From: Parietaria judaica
Taxonomy: Eukaryota; Streptophyta; Magnoliopsida; Rosales; Urticaceae
Length of the DNA: 64,000 bases
Assembly (NCBI GenBank): GCA_954871525.1
Contig: OX940864.1
Location: forward strand, 27,212,001 to 27,276,000
Direction of reading: 5' to 3'
Part shown: piece by piece, positions 34,639 through 44,774 of the stretch
Position numbering within the stretch: position 1 is the first letter of the stretch
Layout of the letters: each line of letters starts with the position of its first letter
The notes under the pieces: generated by a model
The model's input: the letters and a program-made list of their open reading frames with translations, nothing else
Told to the model about the DNA's origin: nothing
Database searches by the model: none
Position numbers and translations under genes: made by a program

Positions 34639-35755
34639 TATATAACTAAAAGAAACTGTGAAATCACTGTAGTTTCTACAGTAGAAATTTATGGATTATT
34701 AGCGGTAAAAGTTCCTAATTTGTTAAAATTATAGAAATTCAAATATTATTAGCGGCAAAAGTTCTTAAATTGTTAAAAATTATTTATTCTATATAACTAA
34801 AAGAAACGCTGAAATCACTGTAGTTTCTACAGAAGAAATTCATGGAATATTAGCGGCAAAAGTTCCTAATTTGTTAAAACTATAGAAATTCAAAGATTAT
34901 TAGCGACAAAAGTTTTTAAGCTGTTATAAATTATACTATATAACTAAAGGAAACCACAAAAGTACTGTAGACTCTACAGTAATAATTTTGGCCAATTACA
35001 AAATAACATGTGTTTTGCTTATTATCTATCACATCCTTAAACAATATTTATTGATGGTATAAATACTTCGGATATTACATTTTTTTGCGGCATAAGTACC
35101 TTTTTCTCTCTTCACATCAATACAAGCAATATATTATCGTTACGGTTAAAATACCAAATCATTTTCAATACTAAAACTATCAATTTTTGGTCGGTAAAAG
35201 TACCTAATCTTTACATTGTTTGCGGCATAAGTACTTTTTTCTCTCTTACTATATAACTAAAGAAAATCACAAAAGTACTGCGGACTCTACAGTAATAATT
35301 TTGGCCAATTACAAAATATCATTTGTTTTGCTTATTATTTGTCATGCCCTTAAACAATATTTATTGATGGCATAAATACTTAGGATATTACTTTTTTTGC
35401 GGCATAAGTACTTTTTTCTCTCTTCACATCAATACAAGCAATATATTATCTTTACGGTTAAAGTACCAAATCATTTTCAATACTAAAACTATCAATTTTT
35501 GGTCAGTAAAAGTACCAAATCTTTTCATTTTTTTATGGCATAAGTACTTTTTCTCTCTTACTATTTAACTAAAGGAAACCACAAAAGTATTGTGGACTCT
35601 AGAGTAATAATTCTGGCCAATTACAAAATAACATGTGTTTTGCTAATTATTTGTCATGCCCTTAAACAATATTTATTGATGGCATAAATACTTAGGATAT
35701 TACTTTTTTGCGGCATAAGTACTTTTCTCTCTCTTCACATCAATACAAGCAATAT
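34639..35755. repeat. Two-tier tandem repeat: about 150-bp and about 312-bp units
   Basis: TATATAACTAAAAGAAAC-type starts lie at 34639, 34790 and 34937, giving two units of about 150 bp. Longer units then start ACTATATAACTAAAG at 34935, 35248 and 35560 (spacing 313 and 312). The last is cut at about 35755. Each long unit holds GCGGCATAAGTAC twice and CACATCAATACAAGCAATAT once. Non-coding. Confidence 0.85.
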
Positions 35756-36160
35756 GGTTTTTAAAAATTTTGTATTTTACGTTTTTTAATTGTATTTGTT
35801 AAAATTATGCGACAAATGTAGCTTTAAATTGTAATGGAGTTGTAATGTGGCACTTATCATAATGTACTTGTAATGTGTTGTAATGAGATACTTGTAATGT
35901 GTTGCAATGTGGTACTTATCATAATGTACTTGTAATGTGTTGTAATGTGGTACTTTTCATATGTGGTACTTGTAATGTGGAATTGTTAAGTGATGATCAT
36001 GTATATATAATATAAACATGTGTATTCATAATTCTATATATTTTATAATTAATCACATATGTATTCTTACATATTTGTATTCATACATAATAATTACAGT
36101 TTAAGTTTATGGGTTTAAAGTTTAGGGTTTAAGTTTAGGGAAAAATTGTACAAATTAATT
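35756..36160. other. AT-rich spacer with short GTACTTGTAATGTG repeats
   Basis: About 35840-35980 is built from short repeats of TAATGTGGTACTT/TGTAATGTGTTG. The rest is AT-rich with a GTTTAGGGTTTAAGTTTAGG phrase near 36120. No gene. Confidence 0.5.
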
Positions 36161-36475
36161 AAACACGCCGCGGCCTATTGTTCAGAAGCCACGGCTCTAT
36201 GTCACACATCGGAAGTTACCGTTGTACAAACTTGACACGCCGCAGCATCTTTTATCCATGCCGCGGCTTACTGTCGCTGACACAAAAACGGCTAGTTTTT
36301 TTTTTTCACCCGAATTATTACCCCACAACGGTAATAAACGGCTATATTTGTCAAAATAATGTTAAAAACGTTAAAATTCACATAAATCTTCCATTTAAAC
36401 CTACTTGCTCAAATTTTAGTCTATGTTTCATCAAATTTATACTTAGGTTAAAAAATATCATCATTTTTCTTAGTT

Positions 36476-36937
36476 ATGGATGATCATCCGTCTCGTTTTG
36501 GTTTGTCATCGGAATATCACCTGGTCATTTACATGTTTTCCTCCTCTTCCTCCGATGATGATAGTTTTTCCATGGAAATAAGTTCCAATAATACTATAGT
36601 CATCTCCTCCGATTTTGAAAGTGTTCCAAATACCTCCGACGACACCGAGGAGTTTGAAATGCCTCCGAATCCAACTCTAAATCGGATGCCTACCTCTCGT
36701 GCCGGTGGGCCGCGACCGACGAGGGGGCGTGGGCGTGGGCGTGGTAGGCCACCGTCTTCACTATGGGAATCAGATTTTCAAATGAGGCTTAAATGGAACG
36801 TTGAGACTCAAACTCAAGATAGGTACGCGAAATGCAAATGGTGCCGACAAGAGATTCTCGCAATCGTTGAACAAGGCACGACTCATTTACGTCGACATGC
36901 CGATCGTTGTCGTAGAGATTTAGGTATTGATGACTAA
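36476..36937 (+). CDS. BED-type zinc finger protein, short ORF
   Basis: 153 codons. Residues 20-60 are Ser/Asp/Glu-rich. Residues about 79-93 form an Arg/Gly run ending GRP, like an AT-hook. The C-terminal part is a BED finger: Cys120, Cys123, His137, His141, with a further Cys145 (CKWC, then THLRRHADRC). BED fingers bind DNA and are common at the N-terminus of plant hAT transposases and in domesticated relatives. Here the protein ends at once after the finger (DLGIDD, TAA), so either it is a stand-alone DNA-binding protein of the element or the first exon of a longer, lost gene. Its last 27 codons recur in the 999-bp tandem units. The upstream ATG choice is uncertain. No close family name can be given. 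Confidence 0.55.
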   Translation: MDDHPSRFGLSSEYHLVIYMFSSSSSDDDSFSMEISSNNTIVISSDFESVPNTSDDTEEFEMPPNPTLNRMPTSRAGGPRPTRGRGRGRGRPPSSLWESDFQMRLKWNVETQTQDRYAKCKWCRQEILAIVEQGTTHLRRHADRCRRDLGIDD

Positions 36938-39849
36938 TTATGATATTAATTGTTGTAGTTTTATTAATATATTGTTGAATTGTTGTGAGTGATTTTGTTG
37001 TTTTAAAGTATTAAATGTAATGTTGAATTGTTATGAGTGATTTTGTTGTTTTAAAAGTAATAAATGTAATGTTGAATTATTGTAAGTGATTTTGTTGTTT
37101 TAAAAGTATTAAATGTAATGTTTAATTGTTGTAAGTGATTTTGTTGTTTTAAAAGTATTAAATGTAATGTTGTATTCTTACATATTTGTATTCTATATAT
37201 TTTACATAATTCTATATATTTTAATTATTGTAGTTCTTAAGTATTAAATATAATATTGAATTGTTGTGAGTGATATTATCATTATAAAAGTATTTTTTTT
37301 TATAATTTTCAAAATGAATGAAGTATGAAACGGGCCGCGGCACGATGTTCACCATGCCGTGGCATGATATATTGAACAACGGTAATGACTGTAGTCGAAG
37401 TCACGCCACGGTATGTTGACAGCTATGCCTCGGCCTTTAAAGAAACGCCGCGGCATATACATGGTAACGCCGCGGCATATAAAGACTTACAGAAACCAAG
37501 CTCTCTGTATAATTTGAATCAGCATTCATGCCGCGGCACGGTTTACCCACGCCAAGGCTTCATCGCCCAATGCCAAGGCATGGGTAACTTAATGCCGCGA
37601 CTTATCTTTTATGTTTATCAATATACCCTCTGAATTATGCAACTCGCCGCGGCCTTCTTTAATGATGCCACGGCGCGTTGCATAATCCAGAGGGTATATT
37701 GGTAAATTTGAATCATGCCACGGCGGGTTCATTTCAAGGCCGCGGCATGATAAGTAATTTTACACAATTTAATTATTAATTATCTTATTAATTGTAACAC
37801 AATTTTACACAATTAAATTATCTTATTAATTTTACAAAACGAAGTACAATAGATTCTCGCAATCGTTGAACGAGGCACGACTCATTTACGTCGACATTCC
37901 GATCGTTGTCGTAGAGATTTAGGTATTGATGACGAATTATGATATTAATTGTTGTAGTTTTATTAATATAATGTTGAATTGTTGTGAGTGATTTTGTTGT
38001 TTTAAAAGTATTAATTGTAATGTTGAATTGTTGTGAGTGATTTTGTTGTTTTAAAAATAATAAATGTAATGTTGAATTGTTGTAAGTGATTTTGTTGTTT
38101 TAAAAGTATTAAATGTAATGTTTAATTGTTGTAAGTGATTTTGTTGTTTTAAAAGTAATAAATGTAATGTTGTATTCTTACATATTTGTATTTTATATAT
38201 TTTACATAATTCTATATATTTTAATTATTGTAGTTCTTAAGTATTAAATATAATATTGAATTGTTGTGAGTGATATTATCATTATAAAAGTATTTTTTTT
38301 ATAATTTTCGAAACGAATGAAGTATGAAACGGGCCGCGGCACGATGTTCACCATGCCGTGGCATGATATATTGAACAACGGTAATGACCGTAGTCGAAGT
38401 CACGCCACGGTATGTTGACAGCTATGCCTCGGCCTTTAAAGAAACGCCGCGGCATATAGATGGTAACGCCGCGGCATATAAAGACTTACAGAAACCATGC
38501 TCTCTGTATAATTTGAAACAGCATACATGCCGCGGCACGGTTTACCCACGCTAAGGCTTCATCGCCTAATGCCAAGGCATGGGTAACTTAATGCCGCGAC
38601 TTATCTTTTATGTTTATCAATATACCCTCTGAATTATGCAACTCAACGCGGCCTTCTTTAATGATGCCGCGGCGCGTTGCATAATCCAGAGGGTATATTG
38701 GTAAATTTGAATCATGCCACGGCGGGTTCATTTCAAGGCCGCGGCATGATAAGTAATTTTACACAATTTAATTATTAATTATCTTATTAATTGTAACACA
38801 ATTTTACACAATTAAATTATCTTATTAATTTTACAAAACGAAGTACAATAGATTCTCGCAATCGTTCAATGAGGCACGACTCATTTACGTCGACATGCCG
38901 ATCGTTGTCGTCGAGATTTAGGTATTGATGACGAATTATGATATTAATTGTTGTAGTTTTATTAATATAATGTTGAATTGTTGTGAGTGATTTTGCTGTT
39001 TTAAAAGTATTAAATATAATGTTGAATTGTTGTGAGTGATTTTGTTGTTTTAAAAGTAATAAATGTAATGTTGAATTTTTGTAAGTGATTTTGTTGTTTT
39101 AAAAGTATTAAATGTAATGTTTAATTGTTGTAAGTGATTTTGTTGTTATAAAAGTATTAAATGTAACGTTGTATTCTTACATATTTGTATTCTATATATT
39201 TTACATAATTCTATATATTTTAATTATTGTAGCTCTTAAGTATTAAATATAATATTGAATTGTTGTGAGTGATATTATCATTATAAAAGTATTTTTTTTT
39301 ATAATTTTCGAAATGAATGAAGTATGAAACTGGCCGCGGCACAATGTTCACCATGCCGTGGCATGATCTATTGAACAACGGTATTGACCGTAGTCGAAGT
39401 CACGCCACGGCATGTTGACAGCTATGCCTCGGCCTTTATAGAAACGCCGCGGCATATAGATGGTAACGCCGCGACATTTAAAGACTTACAGAAACCAAGC
39501 TCTCTGTATAATTTGAAACAACATACATGCCGCGGAACGGTTTACCCAAGCCAAGGCTTCATCGTCCAATGCCAAGGCATGGGTAACTTAATTCCACGAC
39601 TTATCTTTTATGTTTATCAATATACCCTCTGAATTATGCAACTCGCCGAGGCCTTCTTTAATGATGCCGCGGCGCATTGCATAATCCAGAGGGTATATTG
39701 GTAAATTTGAATCATGCCACGGCGTGTTCATTTAAAGGCCGCGGCATGATAAGTAATTTTACACAATTTAATTATTAATTATCTTATTAATTGTAACACA
39801 ATTTTACACAATTAAATTATCTTATTAATTTTACAAAACGAAGTACAAT
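36852..39849 (+). repeat. Three tandem copies of a 999-bp unit
   Basis: AGATTCTCGCAATCGTT occurs at 36852, 37851 and 38850, exactly 999 bp apart. The third copy ends at about 39849 (GAAGTACAATA). Each unit carries, in order: the last 27 codons or so of the BED-finger ORF, a run of short repeats (GTTGTGAGTGATTTTGTTGT, 4-5 times), a GCCGCGGC-rich part, an inverted repeat around AATATACCCTCTG / CAGAGGGTATATT, and an AT-rich tail. Copies are very alike (some percent differences by eye). Only the first copy is joined to a complete BED ORF. Confidence 0.95.
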
Positions 39850-40021
39850 AAACTATGAAAATGTTGATAATTTAATTTTCAAAATAATGCAATTTTCAAA
39901 GTAACTAAATAATTTTTCAAAGTAAACAAACATAGTAATATTAACTAAATAATTGTTCAAACAAAATAAACATAGTAAGTAATTGTTCAAACAAAATAAA
40001 CATGATAAACATATACAAATA

Positions 40022-41669
40022 CTAATCTTCGACCGGGTGCTCGTTGTTCTTGCCTTCGTTGTTTATTTCGTCGGGGATCTCGGTGTTCTCGGGGTTGGCG
40101 GGCTTGGCGGCATTCTCGGGGTTGGCGGGGTTCTCGGGGTTGGCGGGGTTGGCAGGGTTCTCGGGGATCTCGGGGTTGGCGGGGTTGGCTGGGTTTTTGG
40201 GGTTCTCGTTGCCGCCGTTCTCGCCGCCTACGTTCTGGCCCTTGCCGTTCCCGCCTCTGTCAACAAATGCCGGTGCCGGATACTGATCAGGATATGCTGC
40301 TGGCCACGGCATTGGTGGAAACTGATTTGGCGCCTGGAATCCTGGGTAAATTTTACAGATTGCATTTATTGATTAAAAACATTTCAATACATATGTAATA
40401 TTGATTAGGGATAGGATTCTAACCTGGGTAGATACCCGGCCAGAAGGACCTACAATATGCAGTGAACTCCAGAAGACTACGAACACCGTGAGCCACGAAG
40501 GCTCTCATCGGCGGAGCATCGTAGTTAAGCTCAGGCATTGGGGGGCGGCAGCAGCAGGCGGTATCTCAACGGCCTGAACCATGAAATTCAAGCAAGATTA
40601 GATTAATATAAAATCAATTATAAATAATTAAGCAAATGAAGCTATAATTTTACCGGATTTTCAGGTACGATCGCTGGCTCCTCATCTTCGGGTTCTTTCA
40701 AACTCCGGATCCAGGCCGCGTCCATCTTCTTTCCATTCGGCACCTGAATATCGAGTTCATTCTCCTTGATCTAAACGATAGTTTCAAAGATAGATTAAAT
40801 CAATATTGATACAACTGAATTTCACAACTAAACTTATACACAAATGAAGCTATACTTACCCCGGCGTTTATGCAGAGAGCTGTGATAAGGAACGGGAAGC
40901 CCAATGAGCTCTTCGACTGCTCGTACACCATGCCACGCATGTAGGAGAATATGAAACGACCGACGTCGATATTCAATCCCGTAACTCCGGCGTAGATCAA
41001 CTTGAGAAAGTCGAACTGCAGCTCCGTGAAGTGCAAATGCGGGTATAGGTTGCTCCCAAAGAAGTACATCCACACTTTGGCTTTCCGATTCAGCTGACTT
41101 TTGACCAGCCGTGCCTCTCCGCCCTTCTCGTGCCAATTAGCTCTGGGCGTAGCAATTGCCGCCTCTATGGCGTCGTAGAACGATTAATTCAACTCTTGGT
41201 CGTGTAAGTGGTTGTGCTCGTTTTCCTCGTCCGTAAAATTTCGGGTTCCGAGGTACTCATTAATGATTCGAGGATTGATCTCAAATCGAGTACCCCGAAC
41301 ACTGACATACCCGATTGCTGACTCATCGGGAAGAGCTGCATAGAATTCGTGCACCAACACACTCCTCGCCTTGATCTTTGGTTGGAGTACGAAATTCTGC
41401 CAACCGCGCTGTATGATGCTCTCATTGAGAGCTTCGCCGAGTTCACCCATATCTGAAATCGGGAATTTGGCGAATCCCCGCTTTGGGCATATTTTCCGCG
41501 TACTAATTTGTAGAAATCGTTTCTTCGCCGCTTCGGTGTTGAAGTTCGGTATTTCAACGGGAGGTGGTGGATAAACTGGTAGATCCTCCGGGACCTCTAC
41601 CTGGGCTCGGCTCCCAGATCCGGATCGAACCACTAAATATCCACGTGCTCATTTTCTTTGGGGTGCCAT
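40022..41669 (-). pseudogene. Putative plant transposon protein (Transposase_32-like), spliced, broken
   Basis: On the minus strand four exons can be traced: 41669-40860, 40770-40654, 40573-40424 and 40341-40022, with GT-AG introns. Exon 1 has the pattern of Pfam Transposase_32 (putative plant transposon protein): KRGF, EFYAALPD, SVRGTRFEI, LGTRNF, later YFFGSNLYPH and LPF-like GFPFLITALC. The C-terminus is low-complexity, with NPANPE/NPENPAN repeats. Lesions: a TGA at 41651-41649, seven codons into what looks like the original start (MAPQRK), a TAA at 41186-41184, and a frame break at a six-base G run (plus strand 40540-40545) in exon 3. The function of this family is unknown; it is found in plant transposon-like loci. 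Enough frame survives to suggest recent activity. Confidence 0.7.
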
Positions 41670-42398
41670 TGAAATCTATAAAAAAGATAACGTCACATAT
41701 TAAATTATTAATTTCAAGCAAAAAAACTAATCAATATAACTAATTTCAATTCCCTAACACCTAATTATTACAAAACTAATTTCAAAACCGAATTTCAATA
41801 CGCAATTTCAAAACTAATCCAAATTTTTAAAACGCAATTTCAATACGCAAACCTAATTTTAAAACGCAATTTCAATACCCAAAACTAAATTTCAATACGC
41901 AAAACCTAAATTCAATACCCAATTAATTTCAAAACCTAATTACAAAATCTAATTTCAAAACCTAATTACAAAATCTAATTTCAAAACCTAATTTCATCTC
42001 ACAAAACCAATACCTAATTTCAAAACCTAATCTAATTTCAAAACCTAATGTCATCTCACAAAACCAATACCATGAACCTAATACAAACAATTTTCAAGTA
42101 TTGATTCGAATAATAAAAAAAACGAAAAAAATGCTATAAAAATCACGCTTGAAATCGATACTAACATTGAGAGGCGACGGCGGCGAATCGACGGCGAGAA
42201 GCGTGTTGCGGTGAATCGACGGCGAGAAAAAGAGCGACGGCGACGGCGAGGGCGAGGACCAGAGCGAGGGCGAGGGCGGGAGTGACGGCGAAGGGTTAGG
42301 AGTCGAGGGCGAGGTCGAAGGCGAAGGGGTTGAGAGGCGAGCTTTTGGGTTCGACGGCGTAATGAGAAACTAAGATGTTAGGGTTAAGTATACGATAC
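41670..42398. repeat. Low-complexity AATTTCAAAACC and GGCGACGGCGA stretches
   Basis: About 41750-42070 is composed of CCTAATTTCAAAACC-type short repeats. About 42170-42360 is a GA/CG-rich run (GGCGACGGCGAGGGCGAGG). Both lie upstream of the minus-strand gene and so could be its 5' UTR and promoter. Confidence 0.6.
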
Positions 42399-43035
42399 AC
42401 GCCGCGGCTTGTTATAAATGATGCCGTGGCGTGTTACTAAAATCGCAATGCCATGGCGTATTTGAAGACACGCCGCGGCATACTAGGATTTTTACTGCGG
42501 GTTATGATACGAGGCACGCCGCGGCATGTTATAAATGATGCCGTGGCGTGTCACTTAAAACGCAATGCCGTGGCGTATTTAAAGCCACGCCGTGGCCTAC
42601 TAGGTTTTTTACTGCGGGTTATGAACAACGGTTTTAAAGTGTCGTCGTGTACCAACCGTGCCGCGGCTTGTTACAAATGATGCCAGGGCGTGTCACTTAA
42701 AACCCAATGCCGTAGCGTATTTCAAGATACGCCACGGCCTACTAGGATTTTAGTTTTCAAGCAGTCGTCGTGTACCACCCATGCCACGGCGTGTCGTGGA
42801 GAATGCCGTGGCTTATCTCTAAAAACGACGTGTCGTGGCGTATTTTAATACACGCCGTGGCGTACACTTCGTGGTATGAACAATGGTTTAAAAAGTGTCG
42901 TTGTGTACTACCCGTGCCGCGGCATCATTTATCTGCGCGGCGTATCAACATCACTACGACACATTTTCAACAACGGAAAATATGTCTGTAGTAAATCTGA
43001 GAGCATGCCGCGGCGTTATATGTCGTGCCGCGGCG
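42399..43035. repeat. Right-arm array: five 117-142-bp GCCGCGGC repeats
   Basis: Units start with (A/G)(C/T)GCCGCGGC at 42399, 42516, 42658, 42781 and 42914. Each holds three or four copies of GCCGYGGC-like palindromes, plus CCTACTAGGATTTT-type joints. Short ORFs in it are chance. Confidence 0.8.
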
Positions 43036-43078
43036 TGACTCGATTTTCAACCATGAAAAAAAAAATCCATGGTAGAAA

Positions 43079-44163
43079 CTTGGAACATACGCCTCGACAA
43101 GAGTTTGAAGAGTCTTGGATTCACAAAGTGCTCCAGGGAGCAGGCAGTGTACACCAGGAGCAGCAGAGAAGAAGTTCTGGTCGTCAGAGTTTATGTGGAC
43201 GACCTGATAGTCACTGGATCCAGCGCAGGAGACGTAGAAGGATTCAAGAAGCAAATGATGGCCGAGTTCGAGATGAGTGATCTTGGACTACTTTCCTACT
43301 ACCTCGGCATCGAGGTAGAGAAGAAGAAAGACTGCATCACGCTGAAGCAGTCGGCCTACGCGAAGAAGATCCTCAAGCAATTCGAGATGACGGATTGTAA
43401 CCCGAGCAAGTACCCAATGGAGGCGAAGCTGCAGCTCGGGAAGGATGCTGAAGGAGGAGAAGTGGATCCCACAGAGTACAGACGTGTGATCAGGTGTCTG
43501 AGGTATCTCACCCACACCCGACCAGACATTTCTCACGCAGTCGGGATAATTAGTCTTTTCATGGAGAAGCCTAAAAGTGCACACCAGCAGACCGTGAAGC
43601 ACATCTTGCGCTACGCGAAGGGAACGACGGACTATGGGATCCAATATGGAAGAGGCAGGGGAGCAAAAGAGCTAGTCGGCTTCACTGACAACGATTTGGC
43701 CTGTGACATTGATGATAGGAAGAGTACCGGAGGGATGGCGTTCTACCTCAACGGGAACCTGATCACCTGGCAATCTCAGAAGCAGATGACTGTAGCTCTA
43801 TCCTCATGTGAAGCGGAGTTCATGGCAGCAACCTCAGCAGCATGTCAATCTATGTGGTTGAAGGGGATTCTGAGTGAAGTGACTGGAGACGAGCAGAAGC
43901 CAGTAACACTCTACGTGGACAACAAGTCCGCAATAGCGCTGATGAAGAACCCAGTGTTTCATGGTCGGAGCAAACACATAGACACTCGGTATCATTATAT
44001 TCGCGAGTGTGTGGAGAAGCGGAAGATCATCGTGGAGTTTGTAAGCACGAAGGAGCAGCGGGCAAACATACTCACCAAGGCTCTAGCAAGAGTTAAGTTC
44101 GTGGAGATGAGAGAGCTGCTCGGAGTGAAGAACCTCGACCCAAGTCAAACTTACGGGGGAGAA
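43079..44163 (+). pseudogene. CopE RT C-terminus and RNase H, open frame
   Basis: The frame is open from about 43069 to 44427 without a stop. It has the polymerase motif YVDD (VYVDDLIVTGSS), the RT thumb, and a full RNase H domain (GFTDNDLACDIDDRKSTGG, SSCEAEFMAATSAAC, LYVDNKSAIALMKN, GRSKHIDTRYHYIREC). It ends in the usual Copia tail (LARVKFVEMRELLGVKN). The frame runs on into the LTR as a Pro/Ser/Arg-rich tail. The N-terminal RT fingers are absent, so polymerase function is lost; RNase H looks complete. Confidence 0.85.
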
Positions 44164-44774
44164 TGTGAGTTTAAGCCTGACTTGGCTCAACTCCTAGCAG
44201 AGATTTCCCCACCAGGGATCTCCCTACCAGAACTTCCCCTAGCAGAGAAGAGCCCGAGCAGAGATCTTCCTAGCAGGAGTTCTCCCACCAGAGAGCTCCC
44301 CACCAGACTGAGGTCCGACCAGAGACTTTCCCAAGCAGGAAAGGATCCGACCAGGAATGCTCCTACCAGAGATGCTCCTACCAGAAGAACTCCTACCAGG
44401 ATTGTCCCGAGCAGAACTACACCCTAGCAGGCTTGCTAGGGACACCCGACCAGAAGTCATCGAACCCATTCTAGAAGGTGCCAAACTTGAGGAGCAAGTT
44501 TGGAGATTTGATTTGATTTGGTTACCTGATTCTGTTAGGATTTGAATGTAAATGTATAAGATATGATTGAGTTTATTTTAGGAAGGTTGGCTAGGGTTTC
44601 GTTTTTGGTCTCCTATAAATTCTAGTGTTAGTGTTTATTTTTTGTAACTCCATTATTGTAATTTTGCCTTCAAATTAATCAAAGAGAATTCTTTCTCCCA
44701 AAGTTGTCTTCTTCCTTTATTCTTGCTCTTTGTGTGTTCTTTGGTTGCAGATCCATTCCCATTGGGAACCAACA
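44164..44774 (+). repeat. 3' LTR of CopE
   Basis: Starts TGTGAGTTTAAGCCTGACTT, ends ATTGGGAACCAACA, 611 bp. The first third repeats words of the CCTACCAGA / CCGAGCAGA kind. TCCTATAAATTC near 44611 may be the TATA region. Confidence 0.88.

Larger units (their letters stand above)
36165..43068. mobile_element. GCCGCGGC-palindrome transposon-like region
   Basis: Both arms and the middle are studded with GCCGCGGC and close variants (GCCGTGGC, GCCACGGC, GCCGCGAC). Examples are 36168, 37334, 37448, 37466, 42401, 42518 and 42660. Inside are a BED zinc-finger ORF (plus strand), three tandem 999-bp units, and a spliced minus-strand gene with a putative plant transposon domain. The right border falls against CopE coding sequence at about 43069-43079. 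Exact termini and a target duplication could not be found, so the superfamily is unknown. Dense subterminal motifs plus two oppositely oriented genes recall CACTA or Mutator elements. The borders given are those of the motif-bearing region. Confidence 0.55.
43079..44774 (+). mobile_element. CopE: 5'-truncated Copia element
   Basis: Starts abruptly in the RT thumb (TGGAACATACGCCTCGAC, as in CopA at 5471) beside the GCCGCGGC region, and runs through RNase H to a complete 3' LTR (44164-44774). Gag, protease, integrase and most of RT are missing, and no matching piece was found left of the GCCGCGGC region. It is followed by AAGAA, but no partner duplication can be tested. Confidence 0.88.

Noticed and set aside
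37385..39632. Two similar 82-codon ORFs (37385-37633 and 39384-39632) as a protein family
   Set aside because: They are the same place in repeated 999-bp units, the middle unit lacks the frame, and they consist of translated GCCGCGGC motifs.
36852..39849. CRISPR-like or satellite array
   Set aside because: The unit is 999 bp with coding remains and occurs only three times; there is no repeat-spacer pattern and the host is a plant.
40044..40286. Plus-strand ORF with GLAGLAGFSG repeats
   Set aside because: It is the antisense shadow of the NPANPE-repeat exon on the minus strand, whose splice sites and continuation support the minus-strand reading.
42453..43280. Cys/Arg-rich short ORFs in the right arm
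   Set aside because: They are translations of the palindrome array, with frames changing between repeats.
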